Below are positions 55,412-63,886 of a DNA stretch of 64,000 bases, in pieces (position 1 is the first letter of the stretch; every line of letters starts with the position of its first letter). Both the position numbers and the translations under genes were made by a program. The stretch comes from Acidobacteriaceae bacterium. Its GTDB lineage: Bacteria > Acidobacteriota > Terriglobia > Terriglobales > Acidobacteriaceae. Location: positions 43,632 to 107,631 of the forward strand of contig PLHQ01000078.1 of assembly GCA_003138975.1 (NCBI GenBank). Direction: 5' to 3'. The notes below the pieces were generated by a model. The model was not told where the DNA came from, did not search any database, and saw only the letters and a list, made by a program, of their open reading frames with translations.

Positions 55412-56116
55412 CTAGCTTTCCAGGTAGGCGTCGATCCACTCTTTTACTTTTTGGCGGCGGGTGTCGGCGGGGTCGAAGTGGAGTCCGAAGGATCTGGTCT
55501 TGCGCCAAGTCACAACTCCGCGGACACAGACGCGAGGCAGGGTGAGGAGAGAAAAAGATATTTCCACGTTGGTTCCCGCGGACATATCCTCGGCGCTCTT
55601 TAACGACATGCCGCCGGAGCTGACGTCGAGGCTGGAGGCGCTGATGCGGCGACCGTCGTTGCTGACGACCGTGACCTCGGTCATGATGGGGATGCGCGCG
55701 TAACGGCGGAATTCGTGGAGCACGAGCATGTGCGTGGCGCGGACCAGTTTGAGCGCGGCGGGGCGCTCCAGTGGCTCCTGGAACATGGCGTTGATGCCGT
55801 ATTTGGAATAGCGCATGGCTTCGTGCGCGCTGCCGCCGAGGCCATACAGGACGAGGCGGCTGTTGGAGGCAGAGGTGCGAGCGGCCTCCATGATCGCCTC
55901 GGCACCGGGAACGAGATTAAGAACGCAGGCTTCGAATTTCTCCTGGCGCAGGCGCTCGGCCGCGCTCGTGGAGACCAGCACGGTCTCAATGCCAAATTGG
56001 CGGAAGCATTCGGTGAGCAGATATCGGGATGACTCTTTGAGGTCGACGAGGGCGACGCGGGCGGTCCCTTTCTTAGCGGGAGTGGGTGCGAGGGCATTAC
56101 TAGAGGCGTTTTGCAT
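55412..56116 (-). CDS. PilZ-domain protein with degenerate receiver-like N-terminus
   Basis: The 234-residue protein has a receiver-like N-terminal half (about residues 17-130: ARVALVDLKESSRYLLTECF, FEACVLNLVPGAEAIMEAAR, SRLVLYGLGG, GINAMFQEPLERPAAL). The acceptor position is Asn (VLNLVPG), so phosphorylation is unlikely. The C-terminal half is PilZ: RRYARIPIMTEVTVV (RxxxR-type), then SLDVSSGGMSLKS (DxSxxG), TWRKTRSFGLHFDP. Both c-di-GMP contact motifs look present. It probably links c-di-GMP to an output through protein contacts. The STAS-receiver gene upstream on the same strand is a likely partner. Confidence 0.85.
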   Translation of the reverse strand: MQNASSNALAPTPAKKGTARVALVDLKESSRYLLTECFRQFGIETVLVSTSAAERLRQEKFEACVLNLVPGAEAIMEAARTSASNSRLVLYGLGGSAHEAMRYSKYGINAMFQEPLERPAALKLVRATHMLVLHEFRRYARIPIMTEVTVVSNDGRRISASSLDVSSGGMSLKSAEDMSAGTNVEISFSLLTLPRVCVRGVVTWRKTRSFGLHFDPADTRRQKVKEWIDAYLES

Positions 56117-56271
56117 GGGATCGGGGCCGATTTCCGGTACGAAAGTTTATTGTGGCCTGCCGTGGAAGAGATGCAAAGAACCCTAAGGGGCAAGACGAGG
56201 GGTACAAAAGTGTCATTACCTGGGTTGGACTGGTGGGGTGGGAAGTGAGGAAAGGCCTGGAATCGGGGTCA

Positions 56272-56973
56272 TTAACCCGAAGCTGCCAATCGGCTGCCAA
56301 CGCTGGTCAGGAGTTTCTCTGCCGCCTCTCCGGGATCCTGGGTGGCAAAGTTCTCGTCCAAAATGAGGAGAGAGACGGCGGGATCAATTTCATCCAAGGC
56401 CCTGCGTATCGGTTTGCCATGCACGGATTGGAGGCGGGCAGAAACCACCACCAGTTTTGCCTTGGTTGCCTTGAGCAGGATGCGGGCGTCGTCGATACTC
56501 AGAGTGGTCAAGGCGTTGTATCCGGCATTGCACAGCACCTCGCGCAGGAAGGTGCACACATCGGTCGACTCGTAAACGCAAAGCATGCGTGGCCGTGTGT
56601 CGCCGGCCTTTGGCCGTGAATATTTGGAACCTAAGTAGGCGGCTGTGATCGCCTCTTCGAGCGAATCGTAGGTTTCAAATTGCGAGATGAGGCTGGTCAG
56701 CTCCAGCATTTTGCGGATCCTCGGCGGCACTCCGCTGAGTTTGAGGTCGCCGCCTTTCGATCGTGCGGCACGCATCAGGCGGACCAGCGCGCCCAAGCCG
56801 CTGCTATCGACGAACTCCACCTGGTCGAGTTGCAACACGACGTCGCCGTACTTGTCGATGGAGTCTCCAACGTGAGAGTGCAAGGTATAGACTTCATTAC
56901 CCGACACGATCCGTCCGTGACACTGAACGATCAAGACATCGCCGACCGGGCGGCTTTCCAGGCGCAGTTGCAT
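56272..56973 (-). CDS. STAS-domain protein with degenerate receiver-like C-terminus
   Basis: The ATG at 56973 lies 4 bases after GGAGG (a GTG at 56976 is too close). The 233-residue product has an N-terminal STAS domain (DVLIVQCHGRIVSGNEVYTL; VVLQLDQVEFVDSSGLGALV with the target Ser in VDSSGLG; LKLSGVPPRIRKMLELTSL). The C-terminal part is receiver-like (RMLCVYESTDVCTFLREVLC; AKLVVVSARLQSVHGKPIRR; SLLILDENFAT) but the acceptor Asp is Ser or absent (VVVSARL). The design mirrors the PilZ gene downstream. Such pairs may act as a switch module; no kinase is adjacent. Confidence 0.82.
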   Translation of the reverse strand: MQLRLESRPVGDVLIVQCHGRIVSGNEVYTLHSHVGDSIDKYGDVVLQLDQVEFVDSSGLGALVRLMRAARSKGGDLKLSGVPPRIRKMLELTSLISQFETYDSLEEAITAAYLGSKYSRPKAGDTRPRMLCVYESTDVCTFLREVLCNAGYNALTTLSIDDARILLKATKAKLVVVSARLQSVHGKPIRRALDEIDPAVSLLILDENFATQDPGEAAEKLLTSVGSRLAASG

Positions 56974-57153
56974 CACGCCTCCTCTTGTTGAAATCGTGGC
57001 CAGATACGGCTCCGACGAAATGGCAGACCGTGCTCTTGTCGCCCGCCAAGCTTCTCGACGGCCCGGGAATGTGCCAAAGGCTGGCCAATCATTTAGTGGC
57101 GAATCTTACGTGGGGAAAACCGGCAAGTCAATGAAAGTCGCGGAGAGGCCGTC

Positions 57154-57197
57154 GAGCTTCGCTCGACCGGACAGCCGAGGGCGGCTGTCCCCACATG
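57154..57197. repeat. Dispersed repeat, family B, inverted
   Basis: GAGCTTCGCTCGACCGGACA then GCCGAGGGCGGCTGTCCCCA. Reverse of the GTGGGGACAGCCGCCCTCGG units. It lies between fabF and the STAS gene. Confidence 0.85.
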
Positions 57198-57236
57198 AGC
57201 ATCTCCGCAAACTGGGTCACTACCCGTGGGTGACTT

Positions 57237-58475
57237 TTATTCTGACCAGCGGCGGAACAGCAGCGCGCCGTTGGTGCCGCCGAAGCCGAAGGAATTCGAC
57301 ATGGCGTATTCGAGCTTGGCCTTGCGGGCGTGGTTGGGGACGAAATCCATGTTGTGGGTTTCGGGATCCTGATTCTCCAGGTTGATGGTGGGCGGCAGGA
57401 TTTGATCGCACAGCGCGAGGACGGTGATGCCGGCTTCGAGGCCTCCGGCGCCGCCGAGCAGATGGCCGGTCATTGATTTGGTGGAGCTGACGGGGATCTT
57501 GCGCTCGCCAAAGAAGTTGCGGATGGCGTGTGCTTCGAGCGTGTCGCCGATCGGAGTCGAAGTGCCGTGAGCGTTGACGTAGTCGACCTTGTCGGGGCTG
57601 ACGCCGGCATCGCGGACGGCGTTGCGCATGACGCGGAATCCGCCTTCGTGCTCGGGAGCGGGTTGAGTCATGTGGTAGGCGTCGCCGGACATGCCGTAGC
57701 CCGCGACTTCAGCGAGGATCGTGGCGCCACGATTTTTCGCATATTCCAGTTCTTCGAGCATCAGAATGCCAGCGCCCTCGCCCATGACAAAACCGTCACG
57801 ATCACGGTCCCAGGGACGGCTGGCTTTTTCGGGATCGTCATTTCGGGTGGAAAGCGCGCGCATGGCGGCGAATCCGCCGACGCCCATCTGAGTAATAGCG
57901 GCCTCGGAGCCACCCGCGATCATCACGTCGGCGTCATTGTGCTGGATGATGCGGAAGGAATCTCCGATGGAGTGAGCACTGGTGGTGCATGCAGTAGCAG
58001 TGGCTTCATTCGGGCCCTTGGCTCCGAAGCGCATGGAAACGTGGCCGGCGGCAAGGTTGACGATGGCCGCGGGAATAAAAAAAGGAGAAATCTTGCGGGG
58101 ACCGCCTTCGATGAGCGCGGCGTGTTCACGCTCGATGATGTCGAATCCACCGATGCCGGAGCCGATGTGAACTCCGACGCGCTCGGCGTTTTCCGGTGTG
58201 ATCTTCAGGGCGGACATCTTGAACGCTTCATCCGCGGCGGCGAGGGCCAGGTGGATGAAGCGTCCCATCTTCTTGACTTCTTTTTTTTCGATGAAGTTCA
58301 GTGGATCGAAGTTCTTGACCTCGGCGGCGATCTGGCAGGCGAAGTTGCTGGAGTCGAACTGGGTGATGCGGGCCACGCCGCTCTTGCCGGCGAGCACGGC
58401 CTGCCACACCTCTCCAGTGGTATTTCCCACGCCGCAGATCAGGCCGATGCCGGTGACTACGACCCTGCGTCCCAA
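57237..58475 (-). CDS. fabF: Beta-ketoacyl-ACP synthase II
   Basis: FabF elongates acyl-ACP with malonyl-ACP in fatty acid synthesis. The start is a TTG at 58475 (LGRRVVVTGIGLICGVGNTT, read as Met), one base after the acpP stop, with AAAGGCGG at the end of acpP serving as ribosome site. The 412-residue protein has the Cys-His-His triad in ATACTTSAHSIGD, NAHGTSTPIGD and KSMTGHLLGGAGGLEA. Length is normal. It forms an operon with acpP. Confidence 0.96.
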   Translation of the reverse strand: MGRRVVVTGIGLICGVGNTTGEVWQAVLAGKSGVARITQFDSSNFACQIAAEVKNFDPLNFIEKKEVKKMGRFIHLALAAADEAFKMSALKITPENAERVGVHIGSGIGGFDIIEREHAALIEGGPRKISPFFIPAAIVNLAAGHVSMRFGAKGPNEATATACTTSAHSIGDSFRIIQHNDADVMIAGGSEAAITQMGVGGFAAMRALSTRNDDPEKASRPWDRDRDGFVMGEGAGILMLEELEYAKNRGATILAEVAGYGMSGDAYHMTQPAPEHEGGFRVMRNAVRDAGVSPDKVDYVNAHGTSTPIGDTLEAHAIRNFFGERKIPVSSTKSMTGHLLGGAGGLEAGITVLALCDQILPPTINLENQDPETHNMDFVPNHARKAKLEYAMSNSFGFGGTNGALLFRRWSE

Positions 58476-58476
58476 A

Positions 58477-58722
58477 CTACTTGCCGCCTTTCGAATGCTT
58501 GGAGATGTAATCGATGGCGTCCTGCACGGTGCGGATCTTTTCCGCGTCCTCGTCAGGAATTTCGATGTCGAAGCCTTCTTCGAAAGCCATTACTAGTTCG
58601 ACGGTGTCCAGTGAATCCGCGCCCAAGTCGTCCACGAACGAGGCGCTGGAGGTGACCTCGCCCTCATCCACACCCAACTGCTCTACGATAATCTGCTTTA
58701 CTTTCTCGTCAACGGCTGCCAT
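58477..58722 (-). CDS. acpP: Acyl carrier protein
   Basis: The 81-residue acidic protein has the phosphopantetheine Ser in [20 protein letters not shown] and the usual three helices ([40 protein letters not shown]). It carries growing acyl chains in fatty acid synthesis. Its tail ISKHSKGGK is slightly longer than average. fabF follows in the same transcript; fabD, fabG and fabH are not in the window. Identification is firm. Confidence 0.97.
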   Translation of the reverse strand: MAAVDEKVKQIIVEQLGVDEGEVTSSASFVDDLGADSLDTVELVMAFEEGFDIEIPDEDAEKIRTVQDAIDYISKHSKGGK

Positions 58723-58976
58723 GTTTCTCCTCGCTTAACCTGAATTTGATTTGAAATTCGATGTCTGGGACTCAAGATCGCCGCCTTCGCGTCATCTGCC
58801 CGGCGCGCGGTCGGGCTCTGCAGTTCATGATTCTGATGCCACTGCAACGGAAAAAGGCGAACGTGTAGTGTAACGTCCGGGTAAATGGCTGTAAAGGAAG
58901 CGCCGGACTTTATGAGTCCGGAGCTGTGATATACCTTCTGCATCCTAAACGTGGCCACTTGTAACGGTCAAACCAC

Positions 58977-59426
58977 ATGCGTGCTGTCGTGCAGCGGGTA
59001 AGCCGCGCCCAAGTTACGGTGAACGGAGAGATCACAGGCGAAATTGGCCTGGGGCTGCTAGTTTTGCTGGGCGTGGGGCGGGACGATGCCAAAGCCGATG
59101 CCAGCTACCTAGCGGAGAAAATTGTTGGCCTGCGTGTGTTTGAAGACGATCAGGGAAAGATGAACGAAAGCGTGCAGGAAGTTGGAGGAAGCGTGCTGGC
59201 GGTTTCGCAGTTCACGCTGTATGGGGATGTGAGGCGCGGCAAGCGGCCTTCGTTCGACGCGGCTGCGCCGCCGGAAAAAGCGCGGCAGCTCTATGAATTC
59301 TTCGTGGAGCAGATTCGCGTCGCCGGATTGCGCTGTGAGACTGGGCGCTTTCAGGAAATGATGAAGGTGGAACTGGTGAACGAGGGGCCAGTGACGATTC
59401 TGTTGGATTCGGGCAAGGCGTTCTGA
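58977..59426 (+). CDS. dtd: D-aminoacyl-tRNA deacylase
   Basis: Dtd removes D-amino acids wrongly attached to tRNA. The 149-residue protein has [20 protein letters not shown], the catalytic Thr segment [17 protein letters not shown] and the cis-Pro motif [11 protein letters not shown] near the end, all standard. Ribosome site is weak; the ATG at 58977 is the only sensible start. A degenerate stretch resembling its last 18 codons lies 3.1 kb downstream (62497-62574). Confidence 0.95.
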   Translation: MRAVVQRVSRAQVTVNGEITGEIGLGLLVLLGVGRDDAKADASYLAEKIVGLRVFEDDQGKMNESVQEVGGSVLAVSQFTLYGDVRRGKRPSFDAAAPPEKARQLYEFFVEQIRVAGLRCETGRFQEMMKVELVNEGPVTILLDSGKAF

Positions 59427-59711
59427 AGCGGTCTGGCGCATGAGGGACCTTTTGGGGTAGTTGGTGTGATCGCCTTGATTACGCCACCAAGGGGTTCGAC
59501 GCACGGATCACGGGGCCTCCAATGGCGCGTATAGTTGGTGCCAGAATGATGGCTATCAAGGGTGTGAACACGCCTGAAACAATGTTTCCGAATTCTGGGT
59601 CCCATGATGTTCGATATTGCGAAAACTCACTTCGCATTGCTCGCGGTGAGAGGGCACGGGGTCACTTTCCGGATTGCCGACGACCCAAGAACTGGCTGTG
59701 TCGTAACACAA
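59427..59711. other. Intergenic region between dtd and padR
   Basis: This 285-base gap separates two convergent genes. It has no family A-E repeat and no terminator-like stem that I can support. A short inverted element (CTTGATTACGCCACCAAGGG, about 59472) is all that is visible. Open frames show no motif. Confidence 0.35.
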
Positions 59712-60284
59712 TTAGGTCTTGGCTAGGAGGCGAACTGGGTCAGGGGTATCGCGAATGCGTCCCGCCTCCACATCGGCAAGTACCGCGCGGAGCCAGCGTA
59801 GGTCGAGGCGACACTGCTCCGCCATGTGCTGCATCAGATGGCGGCTACCGGTGGGCAGCATCGCTACCCATTGCCGACGCAATTTCCGGATCTCCGCCAG
59901 CCGCGCATTCTGCCTATCGATTTGGGTGCGCAGAGCCTCGGCGACCAGGTTGAGGTCGGCGAGATGCAAGAAGAGCATGGGGCCGTAAAGAGTCTCCCGA
60001 AGGTCGCCTTCGGCGGCAAATTGCGCGTGCAGTAGTTCACGAAAGCGGTCGCGTCCGTGCGGAGTGATGCGGTAGACCGTACGCATGCCGCCCCGAGCCA
60101 CGCGCTGGTGCGCGACCGCGGTTAACAGGCCACATTCGGCAAGCTGGCGCACGGCGTAGTAGAGCGTGCCGACATCTACATCGGTAAAACACTCGATCAT
60201 GGCCTGGGTCAGACGTCGCTTGATCTCGTAGGGGTGAAAGTCGCCGCGGTGCAGAACGCCCAAAATATATAGTTCGGCCTTCAT
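59712..60284 (-). CDS. PadR-family transcriptional regulator
   Basis: The 190-residue protein starts MKAELYILGVLHRGDFHPYE and has the PadR winged helix (YEIKRRLTQAMIECFTDVDV, GTLYYAVRQLAECGLLTAVA, GGMRTVYRITPHGRDRFREL) plus a C-terminal helical dimer part of the Vir_act_alpha_C type (LAEIRKLRRQW). PadR proteins repress neighbouring genes and release on binding small molecules or stress. The divergent neighbour is a small membrane protein across an A/T-rich palindrome, which is the likely operator. The short distance from -10-like TATAAT to the ATG suggests a leaderless start. Confidence 0.88.
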   Translation of the reverse strand: MKAELYILGVLHRGDFHPYEIKRRLTQAMIECFTDVDVGTLYYAVRQLAECGLLTAVAHQRVARGGMRTVYRITPHGRDRFRELLHAQFAAEGDLRETLYGPMLFLHLADLNLVAEALRTQIDRQNARLAEIRKLRRQWVAMLPTGSRHLMQHMAEQCRLDLRWLRAVLADVEAGRIRDTPDPVRLLAKT

Positions 60285-60290
60285 TGGTCT

Positions 60291-60308
60291 AATTATACTA
60301 TTATAATT
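60291..60308. promoter_or_regulatory. Perfect palindrome, probable PadR operator between divergent genes
   Basis: AATTATA-CTAT-TATAATT is a perfect 7-bp inverted repeat with a 4-bp centre. It ends 6 bases before the padR start and 20 bases before the next gene's start, and contains TATAAT hexamers usable in both directions. The position and symmetry fit autoregulation by PadR. Confidence 0.6.
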
Positions 60309-60328
60309 GCATTAAAGGGGGATGTGGG

Positions 60329-60739
60329 ATGAAGCGTTCCGTTCTCGCCTGCCTCGCAGGACTCCTCACGTGGGCTGTCGTCGTCACGGTGATCAACCGC
60401 GTGCTTCGCCTGAGCCTGCCGAACTACACCGCTGCCGAGCACACGCTCCAGTTCACGCTGGGCATGAAGTGGGCACGCCTTTTGATGGCTATCGTGACAT
60501 CGCTGGTGGCTGGTGCCGTAACACGTTGGATATCCCCATCGAGCCGCTGGGCGCCGTTGATCGTCGGCAGCGTGGTGCTTGCAATGTTCGTGCCTGCGCA
60601 CATCGCCCTTTGGAGCAAATTTCCGGTGTGGTATCACCTGACATTTCTCCTGACGATTATTCCGGCGGTGCTCGTGGGTGCGCTGCTGCCACCGCGCCGG
60701 AACAAGGACCTCAACAAGGTTTACTCCGCACCGAGCTGA
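60329..60739 (+). CDS. Small integral membrane protein, divergent to padR
   Basis: The 136-residue protein has four hydrophobic helices (VLACLAGLLTWAVVVTVINR, LLMAIVTSLVAGAVTRW, APLIVGSVVLAMFVPAHIAL, LTFLLTIIPAVLVGALL). The start at 60329 follows AAAGGGGGATGTGGG. I recognise no family. Position opposite padR across a palindrome suggests it is the regulator's target; a transport or stress role is guesswork. Downstream lies an O-methyltransferase gene on the same strand after a 148-base gap. Confidence 0.7.
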   Translation: MKRSVLACLAGLLTWAVVVTVINRVLRLSLPNYTAAEHTLQFTLGMKWARLLMAIVTSLVAGAVTRWISPSSRWAPLIVGSVVLAMFVPAHIALWSKFPVWYHLTFLLTIIPAVLVGALLPPRRNKDLNKVYSAPS

Positions 60740-60887
60740 AGTTTCATCGCCGAGTATCAACAATCGAGCCAGCTACTGCCGCGTCCTGTGGAGAGTACAT
60801 TGGCCTGTCATCGCTAAACGACGAGATTCATCTCCCGTGTCAGTAGTGGCTTCTCTGATATGTTTGGCCAGAATATTGAGGTATTTC

Positions 60888-61937
60888 ATGGCTCAATCTG
60901 ATAGCGGCATTGGCAATGTGACACCGAATGCGGAGCTCGTGCAAATGGCAATGTCCTATTCGCGCAGCTGTACGCTCTGCGCGGCTGCGCGCCTTGGGAT
61001 TGCCGATGCGCTCGGAGATGAGGTGCGCAGCGTCGATCACCTGGCCGAGACTTGTCAGGCGAATGTGGATGCTCTGTATCGCCTGCTGCGTGCTCTGGCC
61101 AGCATAGGCATTACAACAGAGGAAACGACGCCGAAACATTTTCGGCTGACCCCGTTCGGAAGACCGCTACGGAGGGACGTGGCCCAGTCGGCATGGCCAG
61201 CCGTCATCTTCTGGGCGGATCTGCTCGCCGACAACTGGTCCCTGCTTACCGATTGCATCCGAACGGGCAAGCCTGCCTCACAGGTGCGTGATCCGAATGT
61301 ACCTTCTCGCTGGTCACAGGATCCTGAAGCTGACTCGATCTTTCGTGCCGTCATGGGCACGGCTCCCGCAGATGATTACGCTCCCATCGCGAGGGCGTGG
61401 GATTTTTCGCGCGCGAAGGTGGTCGCCGATCTTGGCGGGGGCGGGGGCGCACTGATTCTTGCAGTACTGGAACTCCATCCCCATCTTCGAGGTATGCTCG
61501 TCGACCTCGAGGCCAGCGTGGAGGCAGCGAAGGCGCGCTTCGCGGACGAAAAGGTCTCCTCCCGGTGCAAGCTGCTGGCGGCAGATCTGACCCAGTCTGT
61601 TCCAGCCGGCGCCGATGTGTACATGCTCAAACACGTTCTGCACGGGCGCCGGGACGCGGAGGCGATCACAATTCTCAAGAACTGCCGCGCCGTGATTCCG
61701 GAGAACGGCACTCTGCTGGTCATCGAGTTCATCCTGCCTCAGCTGATCTCTCAGGCGGACCCGCACCTAGAACGCCACCTGATGAGTGATCTCAACATGC
61801 TGGCCGTTACCGGCGGCAGAGAGCGAAGTGAGCACGAATGGAGAACACTTCTCGAAGCAGCGGGTTTTCGCCTGGCCGGAGTTTTTCCGGTCGGGAATGA
61901 TGTGGGGATCCTCGAAGCAAAGCCAGCTCAAGCGTGA
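60888..61937 (+). CDS. SAM-dependent O-methyltransferase (family 2-like)
   Basis: I start at the ATG at 60888 (GAGG 6 bases before); the preceding open frame has no motif. The 349-residue protein has a winged-helix dimerisation domain (SRSCTLCAAARLGIADALGD, ANVDALYRLLRALASIGITT, FRLTPFGRPLRRDV) and a Rossmann domain with VADLGGGGGALILAVLELHP (motif I) and DVYMLKHVLHGRRDAEAITI, which holds the catalytic His region. In plant and polyketide enzymes this reads LHDW; here it is LHGR, so the His is kept and the Trp is lost. It could methylate a phenolic metabolite, but no biosynthetic cluster is seen around it. Confidence 0.87.
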   Translation: MAQSDSGIGNVTPNAELVQMAMSYSRSCTLCAAARLGIADALGDEVRSVDHLAETCQANVDALYRLLRALASIGITTEETTPKHFRLTPFGRPLRRDVAQSAWPAVIFWADLLADNWSLLTDCIRTGKPASQVRDPNVPSRWSQDPEADSIFRAVMGTAPADDYAPIARAWDFSRAKVVADLGGGGGALILAVLELHPHLRGMLVDLEASVEAAKARFADEKVSSRCKLLAADLTQSVPAGADVYMLKHVLHGRRDAEAITILKNCRAVIPENGTLLVIEFILPQLISQADPHLERHLMSDLNMLAVTGGRERSEHEWRTLLEAAGFRLAGVFPVGNDVGILEAKPAQA

Positions 61938-62586
61938 TTGCTCGCTCCGGCCCATGTAGCAACTGCTCTCAATGAGTACATGTTTGGGCGCTTCGAGTTT
62001 GCCCTCTCTATGAATCCCTCGTAGATGACGACCTTGGAGGTGACATCCGTCAGTTCGCTTCTCTACCAGGTCTCGACCTGCTTTCGCATCGGATCGAAGT
62101 TCCTTTGCATTCGATCCACTCCCACCGAGATGCAGTCGATGAGCGAGAAAGACGTCGAGTGTTTGGCGAGCACCGGCGTGAATGCTCCAGAAAACCAGGA
62201 GCACGCCAATGCCAACTCACAGGCGGAGGTCGAGAAGCGGGCAACGCTGGGACAAGTATCCTGTACGGGGCCAATTGTGATGGTGACAGCCCGGACTGTG
62301 CTGGCGGTCGTTGCCCAGGCGATTGTGGCGTTCATTTACGTGCTGCGCCGTGATCGAAATGTCGCGATTCCACGTGCAACCCGACTCCTGGAGCTAAAGC
62401 TTGCGGTGGAACAACTCGAGGACAGATTCTGCTGAATGTACTTCTTGCTGCCGACCTTTCTTCCAGTGCTGGCAGCCGGGCCGATGCGGTAGCCTTCCGC
62501 CGAAGATGAACTCCACTGGTGGACGAGGGCCGGTGACGACTCTCTTGGACTCGACTGGGCGCTCTAGAAGTTAGAAAAGCAATGAT
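61938..62586. other. Gene-poor region with a possible dtd remnant
   Basis: This 649-base gap contains a 136-codon open frame (62025-62435) with one hydrophobic stretch (VMVTARTVLAVVAQAIVAFI) but no family resemblance, and an opposite-strand frame that overlaps the methyltransferase. I accept neither. The end (62497-62574) resembles the 3' end of dtd. Confidence 0.4.
62497..62574 (+). pseudogene. Degenerate remnant resembling the dtd 3' end
   Basis: TGGTGGACGAGGGCCGGTGA then CGACTCTCTTGGACTCGACT corresponds to TGGTGAACGAGGGGCCAGTG, then ACGATTCTGTTGGATTCGGG of dtd (59374-59413), with one indel. Translated in the right frame it gives GPVTTLLDS where dtd has GPVTILLDS. Similarity is short, so an ancient duplication or chance are both possible. 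Confidence 0.4.
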
Positions 62587-63690
62587 TTAGGGTTGGGCGT
62601 AGTAGCCGGTGCGGGCCCGAGCCGTAGCCCCCGGCTTGTCGACCGTGATCCCGACTGCATGGTACTCATTCACCCGGTCGGCGCGGGCAGCGGCGAACGA
62701 GAGGACATAAAAAGAGTTGGCATCCGCGGTGCAATTTGCGATTGCAGTGGTGAGGTCATTGCTGGAATTGAGGACGAGGCCGCCGCTTTGAACTGCAATT
62801 ACCTGCAGGCCCAGGTCGCCGGGGTACAGTCGCGAGGGCGAGGTTACGCCTTTCAAAAATTCTTTATAGTAGCTAACCCGCATTCCACCTGCATCCGCCA
62901 GGCCGAGTGGATCAATGACATAGAGAGTGACGCGGGACTGCCTAAGGCCGGTGGAGAGCGCCACGATCCCGTTGAACAAGTGCTCAGACTCTTTAGAGGT
63001 CAATTGAACGTTCGGTCCTGAGAGCAATGGCCATCCGGGACTGAACCAGACCATCAGTTTTCTGCCAGGCTGCTTGCCCTCGTATTCCACGAGTTGGGTC
63101 AGGGTCTTGAGCGAGAGGTCAAAACGCTCTGTTGCACCGTAGAAGCCCGCCGAACGATTGATAACTCGCAGCCCGGTCTCGTATTGATCGTATAGCGCGG
63201 CCAGGGCAGTTCCATTGCGAGAAGGATCCCCCTGCATCTTGGTTCCAGTGTCGGTAAAGACAACAAGCGATACAGGCTGCGCGAGCTTACCGCCGTTCTG
63301 GAGCAGAAACTTCTTCAGTTCACTTCGTGCGTAAGTGATCGCGTCAAAGGAAGTGTTGACGGCGTCGACCACCAGCACAACTTCAACCGGATCGGTGGTT
63401 GAAGCCGCTCCGTTATCCACGGCATGAAAGGAGAGGATATTCTGCGGCCGCTTATCGTCGAGAACGGTGAAGTCCTGCTGCTGCAGGCCGAGAACAGGTG
63501 CGCCAGATTTGTCGGTCACTTGAACGTCGATTGTGATTACGCGGTCTGGGCTGGTTGGTGGCGGGACTTTGGGCTCGGCAGTGCGAGGTTGAAGCTGGGG
63601 CTGAGGAGTGCTTTGCGGGGGAGTGTTCTGTCCCGAGGCGGCAGAAAGAGGCAGAAGCAGGACTAGAAGCAACCGAAAGAGCCGATCCAT
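62587..63690 (-). CDS. Secreted VWA-domain protein
   Basis: The 367-residue protein has a signal peptide (MDRLFRLLLVLLLPLSAAS), a Pro/Gln-rich linker (residues about 22-45), then a short beta domain (ITIDVQVTDKSGAPVLGLQQ, QDFTVLDDKRPQNI) and a VWA domain (VEVVLVVDAVNTSFDAITYA; VSLVVFTDTGTKM; LMVWFSPGWPLLSG). The MIDAS DxSxS reads DAVNTSF, so the site is incomplete. This layout (VWFA-containing secreted proteins) is common in Acidobacteriota, role unknown. It ends FYVLSFAAARAD ... TGYYAQP. Confidence 0.88.
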   Translation of the reverse strand: MDRLFRLLLVLLLPLSAASGQNTPPQSTPQPQLQPRTAEPKVPPPTSPDRVITIDVQVTDKSGAPVLGLQQQDFTVLDDKRPQNILSFHAVDNGAASTTDPVEVVLVVDAVNTSFDAITYARSELKKFLLQNGGKLAQPVSLVVFTDTGTKMQGDPSRNGTALAALYDQYETGLRVINRSAGFYGATERFDLSLKTLTQLVEYEGKQPGRKLMVWFSPGWPLLSGPNVQLTSKESEHLFNGIVALSTGLRQSRVTLYVIDPLGLADAGGMRVSYYKEFLKGVTSPSRLYPGDLGLQVIAVQSGGLVLNSSNDLTTAIANCTADANSFYVLSFAAARADRVNEYHAVGITVDKPGATARARTGYYAQP

Positions 63691-63886
63691 GCTGACTCAC
63701 CTCAGTCTGGAATCCTCCGCTCGAAGGGCAGAGGGGCAGCGCACAATGTCCAACAGAGCAAAGTTTAGGCCCTGCGTGTGCCAGAAATCAAACGACACGT
63801 AGGCATTTGCTTTTTCATCATACGCAGAATCGTGGTGGAATCTTTGTTCCAGCGGAAACGAGCGGGCTCTTAGCGAATGATTAAAG

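Noticed and set aside
59472..59540. Possible tRNA-like fold in the dtd-padR gap
   Set aside because: No GGTTCGAATCC-type T loop or acceptor stem could be completed; I found no tRNA gene in the window.
62025..62435. 136-codon open frame with one hydrophobic stretch
   Set aside because: No family motif, poor ribosome site, composition unlike its neighbours, and a competing frame on the other strand; treated as non-coding.
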